Source of the DNA: Catellatospora citrea
GTDB lineage: Bacteria; Actinomycetota; Actinomycetes; Mycobacteriales; Micromonosporaceae
Direction: 5' to 3'
DNA length: 64,000 nucleotides
Assembly (NCBI RefSeq): GCF_003610235.1
Contig: NZ_RAPR01000001.1
Span: forward strand, 1,798,001 to 1,862,000
Within the stretch, counting starts at the first letter, position 1, and each line of letters opens with the position of its first letter. Under the pieces are notes generated by a model. The model was not told the DNA's origin. It made no database searches and saw only the letters and a list, made by a program, of their open reading frames with translations. Positions 41,387 through 49,032 of this stretch are shown here, one piece after another. The position numbers were made by a program, and so were the translations under genes.

Positions 41387-42589
41387 ATGTTGAAGAACTT
41401 CTGGTACGCGGTCGAGTTCGCCGACCGGGTGACCGTCAAGCCGGCCCGGGTCACCGTGCTCGGCCAGCACCTGGCCCTCTACCGCACCCCGAAGGGCCGT
41501 CCGGTGGCGCTGTCCGACCTGTGCGTGCACCGCGGCGCGGCGCTGTCGGGCGGCACGACCAAGGACGGCTGCATCGTCTGCCCGTACCACGGCTGGGAGT
41601 ACGACGCCGACGGCCAGTGCACGAAGATCCCGGCGAACCTGCCCGGCCGGGCCATCCCGAAGAAGGCCCGCGTCGACTCGTATCCGGTGCAGGAGAAGTA
41701 CGGCTTCGTCTGGGTGTTCATGGGCGACCTGCCCGAGTCCGAGCGCCCGCCGCTGCCGGTCTGGCCGGAGTTCGACGACCTGAAGGAGCACGGCGGCCGC
41801 TTCCGGGCGGTGACCGGCGAGTTCCTGTGGCAGGCCAACTACGAGCGCATCCTGGAGAACGGCTGCGACATCGCGCACGCGCCGTTCGTGCACGCGGGCG
41901 CGTTCGGCAACCCGGAGCGCCCCGAGGTCGCCGAGTACGAGCTGGAGACCCCCGACGAGTGGTCGGCGTTCGCCACGGTGGACCTGTACCCGCCGCGGCC
42001 GAAGGGCATCTGGGCCGTGCTCAACCGCAACAGGGGCGACCTGAGCAACCGCCCGCCGGTGCGCACCTCGGCGGGTTGGATGCTGCCCAACATGATCAAG
42101 CTGCACGTGCGGCTGCCGATCGGCGAGCTGATCATCTACGACACCAACATCCCGGTCGACGAGACGACCACGCTGGTCAAGTGGGTCGCGCTGCGCACCT
42201 TCTTCACCGGTAGGTGGGCCGACAAGAACGCGATCAACCGCACCTTGAAGATCTTCTACGAGGATGCGGAGGTCGTGAACAAGGTGCGGCCCGAACTGCT
42301 GCCCTTCGACCTGGGCGCGGAGCTGCACATCAAGAGCGACCTGATCGCGGTGCACTACCGCCGCCGCCGCCAGGAGCTGGCCGAGAAGGGCTGGCTGCTG
42401 TCCGAGGAGGACAGCATCACCGGCGACGTGCCGCGCCGCACCGCGACCGTGATCGCGTCCCCGGCCCGCCGGGAGAACCCCGAGCTGGCCCGCGCCTGGG
42501 TGCACAAGGCCCGGGGCGAGCACCCGACCGTGCAGGCCGCCTGGGACGCGGCCGCCGCGGCCGAGTCCGATTCCACCCCTGAGGAGTGA
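41387..42589 (+). CDS. Rieske non-haem iron oxygenase, PaO/CAO-like
   Basis: A 400-residue oxygenase. The Rieske cluster is CVHRGAALSGG plus CIVCPYHGWEYDADGQC (residues 45-80). The mononuclear iron site is NGCDIAHAPFVHAGAFGNPE near 165, with Asp and two His. The wording CPYHGWEYxxDGxCxKIP and DxAHAPFxHxxxF is close to chlorophyllide a oxygenase and pheophorbide a oxygenase. The C-terminal membrane anchor of plant PaO is absent, so it is soluble. Its reductase is not in the operon; the 11789 protein is one candidate. Macrocycle opening or side-chain oxidation is inferred from neighbours; another hydroxylation cannot be excluded. Confidence 0.85.
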   Translation: MLKNFWYAVEFADRVTVKPARVTVLGQHLALYRTPKGRPVALSDLCVHRGAALSGGTTKDGCIVCPYHGWEYDADGQCTKIPANLPGRAIPKKARVDSYPVQEKYGFVWVFMGDLPESERPPLPVWPEFDDLKEHGGRFRAVTGEFLWQANYERILENGCDIAHAPFVHAGAFGNPERPEVAEYELETPDEWSAFATVDLYPPRPKGIWAVLNRNRGDLSNRPPVRTSAGWMLPNMIKLHVRLPIGELIIYDTNIPVDETTTLVKWVALRTFFTGRWADKNAINRTLKIFYEDAEVVNKVRPELLPFDLGAELHIKSDLIAVHYRRRRQELAEKGWLLSEEDSITGDVPRRTATVIASPARRENPELARAWVHKARGEHPTVQAAWDAAAAAESDSTPEE

Positions 42590-42591
42590 CC

Positions 42592-43299
42592 GTGAGCCTG
42601 CCCGCCGACCTGTGCGAGCGCACCCTGCAACGCATCCTCGCCCGCCACCCCGACCTGGTCGCGCAGGAGACGCCGCTGGCCGAGCTGACCAGCCCGATGT
42701 CGCCCGCCCCGGTCGGCTCGGTGCGCGTCTTCCGCGGCGGGGCCGTCGCCAAGGTCGTGTACGTCGGCCTGGTGGTCCCGATGATCCACCTGGACAGCCA
42801 CATGATCTTCGCGTTCACGCCCGAGGACTCGGCCGTCCCGCACTTCACCCTCGACTCGGTGTACGGCGGCCTGTACCACGCCTTCCACCTGGACCTGATC
42901 CCCCGCGCCGACCTGGCCGCGAACCTGGCCTACCTGGACGCGGCGTTCCACCCGCTGACCCCGGTGTTCGAGGCCGCGTCGGCGACCGAGGGCCTGTCCC
43001 CGGCCGCGATCGGCCCGCGCCAGCGCGCCATCATGTCGCCGTGGATGCTGGTCAACCGGGCCACCGAGGAGGCGTTCGCGGGCATCGACACGTACGTGGA
43101 CGCGTACGCCGACCACTGGTCGACGCTGGTCGAGAAGGGACTGCCGAGCCCGGCCGCGGTCGACCTGGCCGCCCGGGACGCGGCGGTGCGCGCCAACATC
43201 TTCAGCCGCGACGTCGACCCGGTCTGGGCGCAGGTGTCCCGGCTGCTCGGCGACGAGACCACCGACGCGATCCGGGCCGAGCTGGTGGCCAATGGCTGA
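42592..43299 (+). CDS. Second bilin-reductase/RCCR superfamily-like protein
   Basis: A 235-residue protein. MIHLDSHMIFAFT near residue 65, PHFTLDSV near 82, and YHAFHLDLIPRADLAANLAY near 95 recall the conserved core of ferredoxin-dependent bilin reductases, where acidic and His residues protonate the substrate. The C-terminus DPVWAQVSRLLGDETTDAI parallels that of the 39618 protein. GTG 42592 has GAGGAG five bases upstream. Two different members in one operon suggest successive reductions or a heteromeric enzyme. Confidence 0.6.
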   Translation: MSLPADLCERTLQRILARHPDLVAQETPLAELTSPMSPAPVGSVRVFRGGAVAKVVYVGLVVPMIHLDSHMIFAFTPEDSAVPHFTLDSVYGGLYHAFHLDLIPRADLAANLAYLDAAFHPLTPVFEAASATEGLSPAAIGPRQRAIMSPWMLVNRATEEAFAGIDTYVDAYADHWSTLVEKGLPSPAAVDLAARDAAVRANIFSRDVDPVWAQVSRLLGDETTDAIRAELVANG

Positions 43300-44242
43300 G
43301 CCCAGCGAGTGGCAGCGGCGCATCACCGGCGAGTGGCACGGCCGCCCGTCGCTGTTCGACGCCACCGGCACCTGGTGCGGCTACGAGGACATCCGGCGCT
43401 CGTCGGTCTTCGACAACGGCGTGACGACGTACTACATGGACGGTGGCCTGACCGGGGGCGGGCCGCTGGCCGGGCAGTTCCGGCTGGGCGCGCCGTTCGC
43501 GTTCGGGGTGCGGGACGCCGACGACGACCGGGTGTACACCGGACCGGACTTCTACGGCACCGGGCAGCCCTACGGCTCGTTCGTGGACTCGCACTACTAC
43601 GGCCCCGGCTGGCAGGTCGACCTCAACACCTGGAACCAGATCCTGCCCGACGGGCAGACCCAGGTGTACTCCTCCGTGCTCCACCAGGGCTGGTCGGTCG
43701 TCGGCTGCTTCAACGGCGTCTACACCCGCAGCACCGACCACGACGACAACCCCGCCACCCAGGCGCGGGTCGCCGACTTCCTGGCGGCCGAGACGCGCCG
43801 CGGCCCGGTCCCGCACATCATGCCCACCAAACAATCCGGGGCGTACGCGGGCAGCTGCGAACTCTGGGGCGCCGACCAGAAACCCCGCGGCACGGTCGAC
43901 GTGCGCATCAGCCTCGAACCGGTCGACCTGCTGCACACCCGCCGCACCCTGACCTGGTCCGGGGCACTGAACCGGACCGCCACGGCGTCGGCCCGGCGCG
44001 ACGGCAACCGGCTGTTCCACGAGGGCCCCGACGCCTGGGGCAACGCGGTGGCCTTCGGCCGCGCCGCGTTCGGCTCCCTGCACTTCACCGACGTGACCAA
44101 GCTGAAGTACCGCGAGTTCATGATCGATGCCGAGCCCGGCATGTCAGCCGGCAAGCGGCTCGCCGTCGTCTACGAGATCTTCGACGGCAACGTGCTCGAC
44201 GGCGTCCTGCACGGCCTGCTGGAATGGGAGGACGCGGCGTGA
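43292..44242 (+). CDS. Unrecognised beta-rich protein (possible calycin-like fold)
   Basis: A 316-residue soluble protein with no signal peptide. It starts with EWQRRITGEWHGRPSLFDATG, then alternates Gly/aromatic-rich beta segments: TTYYMDGGLTGGG, YTGPDFYGTGQPYGSFVDSH, WSVVGCFNGVYTR. The first lines (GEWHG...) are reminiscent of calycin/lipocalin-type barrels, a fold used by some bilin-handling proteins, but I cannot assign a family. It overlaps the previous gene by 8 bp. Confidence 0.6.
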   Translation: MAEPSEWQRRITGEWHGRPSLFDATGTWCGYEDIRRSSVFDNGVTTYYMDGGLTGGGPLAGQFRLGAPFAFGVRDADDDRVYTGPDFYGTGQPYGSFVDSHYYGPGWQVDLNTWNQILPDGQTQVYSSVLHQGWSVVGCFNGVYTRSTDHDDNPATQARVADFLAAETRRGPVPHIMPTKQSGAYAGSCELWGADQKPRGTVDVRISLEPVDLLHTRRTLTWSGALNRTATASARRDGNRLFHEGPDAWGNAVAFGRAAFGSLHFTDVTKLKYREFMIDAEPGMSAGKRLAVVYEIFDGNVLDGVLHGLLEWEDAA

Positions 44243-44285
44243 GCGCGCGACACTTCGCGGTCGTGGCGACCTGGGAGGCGACGGC

Positions 44286-45059
44286 ATGACCAAGGTGGTG
44301 GTCGTCACCGGCGGGACCAGGGGCATCGGCCTCGGATTGGTGCGGGAGCTGGCCGCGCGGGGTGCGCAGGTCGTCTACTGCGGACGGTCCGCCGACTCCG
44401 TCAAGCGCGCCGAGGAGCAGGTGCCGCAGGCCTTCGGCGTGGTCGCCGACGTCACCGACCGGGCGGCCGTGCAGCGGCTCTGGGACGCGGCGGTCGAGCG
44501 GCACGGGCGGGTCGACATCTGGATCAACAACGCGGGCATGTCCCCGGCCCGCCGCAAGCTGTGGGAACTCGACCCCGCCGCGCTGGACGCCACCGTGGAC
44601 CTGAACCTGCGCGCCCTGCTGCACGCCAGTGCAGTCGTGCTGGCCGGGATGGCCGCCCAGGGCGCGGGCGCGCTGTGGAACATGGAGGGCTTCGGTTCCA
44701 ACGGCATGCTGCGGCCCGGCCTCACCGTCTACGGCGCGACCAAGCGGGCCGTCACCTACACCACGGACAGCCTGGCCAAAGAGGTCGAGGGCACCGGAGT
44801 CACCGTGCACCACCTGTCGCCCGGCATGGTCGTCACCGACCTGCTCACGCACGACTACACACCTGAGGAACTGGCTCAGGCCAAGAAGATCTTCAACATC
44901 CTCGCGGACCGGGTGGAGACCGTGACCCCGTGGCTGGCCGAAAAGGTGCTGGCCGGGGCGAAGAACGGGGCCCGGGTGGCGTGGCTGACCCGGGGCAAGG
45001 CGTTCGTACGCTTCCTCACCGCGTTCCGCAAGCGCGACGTGTTCGGGGAGGACGCGTGA
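44286..45059 (+). CDS. Short-chain dehydrogenase, NYC1/NOL (chlorophyll b reductase)-like
   Basis: A 257-residue SDR. The cofactor loop is VTGGTRGIGLGLV, and DIWINNAGMSPARRKL follows near residue 78. The substrate-site region reads WNMEGFGSNGMLRPG, then YGATKRAVTYTTDSLAKEV and HHLSPGMVVTDLLTHD. These are the distinctive phrases of plant NYC1/NOL reductases (NxxGxGSxG, AYGATKR, HxLSPGMVxTDLL), including the later RFLTAF. Such enzymes reduce the 7-formyl group of chlorophyll b. The Tyr-Lys catalytic pair is intact. Identification is by eye and is one of the strongest links to chlorophyll metabolism here. Confidence 0.78.
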   Translation: MTKVVVVTGGTRGIGLGLVRELAARGAQVVYCGRSADSVKRAEEQVPQAFGVVADVTDRAAVQRLWDAAVERHGRVDIWINNAGMSPARRKLWELDPAALDATVDLNLRALLHASAVVLAGMAAQGAGALWNMEGFGSNGMLRPGLTVYGATKRAVTYTTDSLAKEVEGTGVTVHHLSPGMVVTDLLTHDYTPEELAQAKKIFNILADRVETVTPWLAEKVLAGAKNGARVAWLTRGKAFVRFLTAFRKRDVFGEDA

Positions 45060-45715
45060 ACACCAACGACTACCCGGTGATCATGGCGCTGGAGGACTAC
45101 GTCCCCACGCTGCTGGCACTGGCCGGGTTCTGGCTGCTCGGCGGGGCCTCCGCCGCGATCGACCGGCGGGCCGGCGTCGCCGGGCGCGTCGGGGCCGTGC
45201 TGATCGGCCTGGGCGGGGTGGCGAAGTCCACCTGGAAGCTCGTCCTGTCCGCGTTCGGCTCGGACGTGCGCTGGCTGGAGCAGTCGCTGTTCCCGCTGAT
45301 GGCGACCGGTGCGCTGCTGGTGCTGTGGTCGCTGCACACGACGCTGCGGGGGAGGCGCGCGCCGTGGTGGCCGTACGCCCTGGTGGGGGTGGGTGTCGCG
45401 GGGGCCGCGGGCGCGCTGGGCAGCGTGCAGCCGGCGTTCGTCGCGGCGACCACGGGGGTCACCGCGATCAGCGTGCTCGGCGCGGTGCTGGCCGGCCGCC
45501 GCCGGGCCTGGGGCGCGGTCGCGCTGTACGTGCTCGGCATCGTCGCGGTCACCTCACTGGTGCCGCTGCGCAACCACCCGCAGCACGAGACGCTCGGCTT
45601 CCAGTGGCTGGAGCAGGGCACCAACACCCTCGCCCAGGCCGTCTTCCTGACCGCCGCCCTGCTCACCGTCCGCGCGGCCACCGCCGCGACCCGACCCGTG
45701 GAGGTGACCGCATGA
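45056..45715 (+). CDS. Polytopic membrane protein, paralogue of 25025-25780
   Basis: A 219-residue protein with about seven helices. Shared with the other copy: ALEDYVPTLLALAGFWLL, GGVAKSTWKLVLSAFGSDV, SLFPLMATGALLVLW, GSVQPAFVAA and FQWLEQGTNTLAQAVFLTAALLTVRA. GTG 45056 overlaps the SDR stop by 4 bp. Being inside the enzyme operon suggests transport or sensing of the pathway substrate, but no family is recognised. Confidence 0.75.
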   Translation: MNTNDYPVIMALEDYVPTLLALAGFWLLGGASAAIDRRAGVAGRVGAVLIGLGGVAKSTWKLVLSAFGSDVRWLEQSLFPLMATGALLVLWSLHTTLRGRRAPWWPYALVGVGVAGAAGALGSVQPAFVAATTGVTAISVLGAVLAGRRRAWGAVALYVLGIVAVTSLVPLRNHPQHETLGFQWLEQGTNTLAQAVFLTAALLTVRAATAATRPVEVTA

Positions 45716-45782
45716 GCGAGCGAAGCGAGCGAATCATGTCAACCGGCGTCCATGCCGGCGGCGAGCGAAGCGAGGAGCGGGC

Positions 45783-46526
45783 ATGACCGACGCACTCGGC
45801 TGGCGGCGCAAGTTCGGCGTCATCGCGCCGTCCACCAACACCATCGTCGAGCCGGACTTCTACTCGATGACCGTGCCGGGCGTGACCGCGCACTTCTCCC
45901 GCATCCACATCCGCAACCAGGACCTGTCCGACGACGCGAACTTCGAACACCTGCTGGTGCAGATCCGCGACGAGATCGGCGCGGCCTGCGAACGCGTGCT
46001 CACCTGCGAGCCCGACTACATGGTCATGGGCATGTCGGCGGAGACGTTCTGGGGCGGCGTCGAGGGCAACCGCGAGTTCGTCCGCCAGATCAAGGCCATC
46101 ACCGGCCTGGAGGTCGCCACCGGCGCCGAGGCCTGCGAGCGGGCCCTGAAGATCTACGGCGCCCGCCGCATCGGCGTGATCACCCCGTACCAGCCCGTAG
46201 GCGACCAGAACGTGGTCAAGTTCTTCAACGAGATCGGCTTCGAGGTGTCCGCCATCGAGGGCCTGAAGTGCCCCACCGCGGTGGCCATCGCCCACGTCAC
46301 CGAGAACGAACTCCGCGACGCGATCCGCAAGGTCGACGGCCCCGACGTCGACGCGATCGTCCAGTGCGGCACGAACCTGTCCATGGTCCGCCTGGCCGAC
46401 GAGGCCGAACGCTGGCTCGGCAAGCCGGTCATCGCCATCAACGCCGCCACCTGGTGGATGGCCCTACGCGACAACGGCATCGCCGACAAAATCCACGGCA
46501 CCGGCTCCCTCCTCCGCGACCACTGA
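45783..46526 (+). CDS. Maleate cis-trans isomerase/Asp-Glu racemase family protein
   Basis: A 247-residue protein of the maleate isomerase/arylmalonate decarboxylase group. FGVIAPSTNTIVEPDFYSM opens it, MGMSAETFWGGVEGN near residue 80 and IVQCGTNLSMVRLADEAE near 192 are the two active-site strands. Maleate isomerase uses two Cys; here the first position is Ser (MGMS) and only the second Cys is present, so activity may differ (decarboxylase or racemase). As last gene of the operon it would handle a dicarboxylate from ring fragments. The 67-bp spacer before it contains GAGCGAGCGAAGCGAGCGA, a common low-complexity actinomycete repeat. Confidence 0.85.
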   Translation: MTDALGWRRKFGVIAPSTNTIVEPDFYSMTVPGVTAHFSRIHIRNQDLSDDANFEHLLVQIRDEIGAACERVLTCEPDYMVMGMSAETFWGGVEGNREFVRQIKAITGLEVATGAEACERALKIYGARRIGVITPYQPVGDQNVVKFFNEIGFEVSAIEGLKCPTAVAIAHVTENELRDAIRKVDGPDVDAIVQCGTNLSMVRLADEAERWLGKPVIAINAATWWMALRDNGIADKIHGTGSLLRDH

Positions 46527-46537
46527 CCAAGATCAAG

Positions 46538-46608
46538 ACGATCTTGCGTGGACTGTGGGTACCACACGCCCTTTCCGGACATACCCCCGACAGTTCGCGC
46601 AAGATCGT
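46538..46608. repeat. Palindromic element family C, intergenic copy
   Basis: ACGATCTTGCGTGGACTGT is mirrored by ACAGTTCGCGCAAGATCGT. The 71-bp element is an inverted relative of the copy at 39081 and lies between the convergent maleate-isomerase-like and MerR-type genes, with C-rich DNA to its left and G-rich DNA to its right. Terminator role likely. Confidence 0.8.
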
Positions 46609-46634
46609 CGCGATCTTGGGGTGGGGGGTAGGGG

Positions 46635-47507
46635 TTAGGGGCGGGTTGTCAGTGGTAGGGCTTGGCGTAGGGCGTCGGAGAGGTTTAGGGGGCGGGTTAT
46701 GCCGGTGGGGAGGGGGTCGGTCCAGCCGGGGCCGGCGGCGGCGATCAAGGCCGGGCGGGGGCGGGCGGCGAGGACGGGCGCGAGCTGGGCCGGGTCGCCG
46801 GTGGGGGTGAACTGGGACCAGATGAAGACGGCGGCGGGGCCGGTGCGTCGGATCGCGTCGGCCAGGGCCGGAGGTGGCACGCGGGCGCCGAGCATGCGGC
46901 TGCCGCAGCCCTGCTCGGCCAGCGCGGCGGCGAGCGCCTCCAGGGGCAGGGTGTGCTGCTCCTCGGCGGCGCAGGCGAGCAGGGTGCGGGCGGCGGCCGC
47001 GCCGAACGGCCGGGGCACCGTCCACAGCACCTCCAGGATGCAGCGCGACAGCAGGTGCTCGACCTCGATCATGTGCCCGTCCGGCTCCTGCCGCCGGGCG
47101 ACCTCGACCAGCACCGGGCACAGCAGGTGGTCCCAGGCGTGGACGACGCCTCGGCCGCGTACCGCCGAGGCGATCGTGGACAGCATCGCGGGCATGTCCA
47201 GGCGCACCGCGGCGACGGCGAGCCCGCGTGCCGACGGGTCGGCGGCAGGGGCGAGGCGGGCGGCGGCAGGCTCGCCGGGCAGACCGGCCAGCGCGATCCG
47301 GGCCGCCTCGTGGGCCGGCACGCCTTCGGTGGTCAGCCGGCACATCACCTCGAGCCGGGCCACGTCGTCGGGCGTGTAGCGGCGGTGCCGGTGCGCGACG
47401 TGCTCACTCGGCCCGAGGCCGTACCGCTGGTGCCAGGTGCGCAGCGTGGTCACCGCGACGCCGAGCCGCCGCGCGACGTCCCCGGCGCTGCGACCCTGTT
47501 CGCTCAT
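46635..47507 (-). CDS. MerR-type regulator with CarA/CarH-like C-terminal region
   Basis: A 290-residue regulator. Residues 6-75 are a MerR helix-turn-helix (AGDVARRLGVAVTTLRTWHQ, HRRYTPDDVARLEVM). The rest resembles the cobalamin-binding part of CarA/CarH/LitR carotenoid regulators: HMIEVEHLLSRCILEVL near 148 and a Rossmann-like TLLACAAEEQHTLPLEALAAALAEQG. However, the lower-ligand motif DxHxxG is replaced by GSRMLG and the upper-face Trp is not seen, so B12 binding is doubtful. It follows crtI by 31 bp in the same operon, as expected of a carotenoid regulator. Confidence 0.83.
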   Translation of the reverse strand: MSEQGRSAGDVARRLGVAVTTLRTWHQRYGLGPSEHVAHRHRRYTPDDVARLEVMCRLTTEGVPAHEAARIALAGLPGEPAAARLAPAADPSARGLAVAAVRLDMPAMLSTIASAVRGRGVVHAWDHLLCPVLVEVARRQEPDGHMIEVEHLLSRCILEVLWTVPRPFGAAAARTLLACAAEEQHTLPLEALAAALAEQGCGSRMLGARVPPPALADAIRRTGPAAVFIWSQFTPTGDPAQLAPVLAARPRPALIAAAGPGWTDPLPTGITRPLNLSDALRQALPLTTRP

Positions 47508-47538
47508 GCTGCATGCTCCCCCGAGGCGCGGGACATGC

Positions 47539-49032
47539 TCAGCCGCCGACGATGCGTTGTGCGGCGAGTTTGCCTGAGATCAGCACCATCGGCACGCCGA
47601 CGCCGGGGGTGGTGCCGGAGCCGGTGAAGACCACGTTGGACAGGGCCGGGTGCAGGTTGCGCGGCCGGAACGGGCCCGACTGGGTCAGCGTGTGCGCGGC
47701 CGCGAACGGCGTGCCCGCGTCCATGCCCAGGTCGGCCCAGTCGGCCGGGGTGATCACGGTCCGGGTCTGCACGCCGGCCTTGAAACCGGGGTAGCCCCGT
47801 GCTTCGAGGACGTCGATCAGCTCGTCGGCGTACCGGTCGGCCAGCGCGCCGCGCCAGTCCTGGTCCCCGGTGACCAGGTTGGGCACGGGCGCGAGCACGT
47901 AGTAGGTGTGCCCTCCGGCCGGGGCGGCCGACGGGTCGGTGCGGCTCGGGTTGGTGACCAGCAGCGACGGGTCGCTCATCAGCTCCCCCTTCGTGATCAC
48001 CTCGTCGAAGGTGCGCCGCCACTCGCGACCGAAGTGGATGTTGTGGTGCCCGGCTTCGGGATACTCCGCGCTGGAGCCGAGGTGCAGCACCACGCACGAC
48101 GGCGAGTAGCGCAGCTTGCGGGGGCGCGAACCGGGCAGCAGCGCGTGCGCGGCGGCGGTGTCCGGGTTGAGCACGACGGCGTCGGCGGGGACACGTTCGC
48201 CGTCCGTGGTGACGACCGCGGTCGCCCTGCCGCCGCTCGTCTCCACCCGCAGCGCCTCGGTGCCGTACCGGAAGCGCACACCGTGCTTCTCGGCGGCCGC
48301 GGCCATGGCCCTGGGCACCGCGTGCATGCCGCCGCGCGGGAAGTACACCCCGGCGACGGAGTCGAGGTACGCGATGACGGTGTACACGGCCAGCGCCTTG
48401 TGCGGGGACAGGCCCGCGTACATGGCCTGGAACGAGAAGACCCGCCGGGTGCGCTCGTCCTTCAGGAAGGTGTCGACGCGGTTCTGCAGCCGCCCGAACG
48501 CTCCCGCCGCGACCAGCCGCAGCAGGTTGGCGGTGAGCAGGTCGCGGGGGCTGTCGAAGTTGCGCTCGATGAAGTCGTGCCGCTCCAGCTCCCACAGGCG
48601 GCGGGCGTAGTCGACGAAGCGGCGGTAGCCGTCGGCCTCCCGGGGCCCGCAGACCTGCGCGATCTCCTCGGCCATCCGGTCCGGGTCGGCGATGACGTCG
48701 AGTTTCGAGCCGTCCGGGAACCAGGCCCGGTAGGCCGGGTCCAGCGGGGTGAGGGTGAGCCAGTCGGCCATGTCCTCGCCGACCGCGGCGAAGCCCTCGG
48801 CGATCAGGTCCGGCATGGTCAGCACGGTCGGGCCGGTGTCGAACGTGTACCCGTCGCGGTCCAGCCGCCCGGCCCGGCCGCCCGGGACGTCCGCGCGCTC
48901 CAGCACGGTCACCTGCCGCCCGGCGCCGGCCAGGTGCAGCGCGCACGCCAGCCCGCCCAGCCCTGCCCCCACCACGACCACGTGGTCGGTCCTTCCGGGC
49001 ACCGTCCGCATGCGTGCGCTCCTTCCGGTCAT
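47539..49032 (-). CDS. crtI: Phytoene desaturase
   Basis: A 497-residue FAD enzyme that converts phytoene to lycopene (or a shorter desaturation product) at the membrane. VVVVGAGLGGLACALHLAGAG near residue 18, the PGGRAGRLDRDGYTFDTGPTV segment near 50, and the C-terminal TGSGTTPGVGVPMVLISGKLAA near 470 are the conserved carotenoid-desaturase motifs. ATG 49032 overlaps the crtE stop by 4 bp. Confidence 0.95.
   Translation of the reverse strand: MTGRSARMRTVPGRTDHVVVVGAGLGGLACALHLAGAGRQVTVLERADVPGGRAGRLDRDGYTFDTGPTVLTMPDLIAEGFAAVGEDMADWLTLTPLDPAYRAWFPDGSKLDVIADPDRMAEEIAQVCGPREADGYRRFVDYARRLWELERHDFIERNFDSPRDLLTANLLRLVAAGAFGRLQNRVDTFLKDERTRRVFSFQAMYAGLSPHKALAVYTVIAYLDSVAGVYFPRGGMHAVPRAMAAAAEKHGVRFRYGTEALRVETSGGRATAVVTTDGERVPADAVVLNPDTAAAHALLPGSRPRKLRYSPSCVVLHLGSSAEYPEAGHHNIHFGREWRRTFDEVITKGELMSDPSLLVTNPSRTDPSAAPAGGHTYYVLAPVPNLVTGDQDWRGALADRYADELIDVLEARGYPGFKAGVQTRTVITPADWADLGMDAGTPFAAAHTLTQSGPFRPRNLHPALSNVVFTGSGTTPGVGVPMVLISGKLAAQRIVGG

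Noticed and set aside
40148..42523. 791-residue antisense open frame
   Set aside because: Runs opposite to three recognisable enzymes, has no motifs and a typical shadow composition.
45716..45782. Possible attachment site or mobile element at the GAGCGAGCGAAGCGAGCG repeats
   Set aside because: This low-complexity repeat is common at actinomycete gene starts; no integrase, tRNA or direct-repeat boundary is present.
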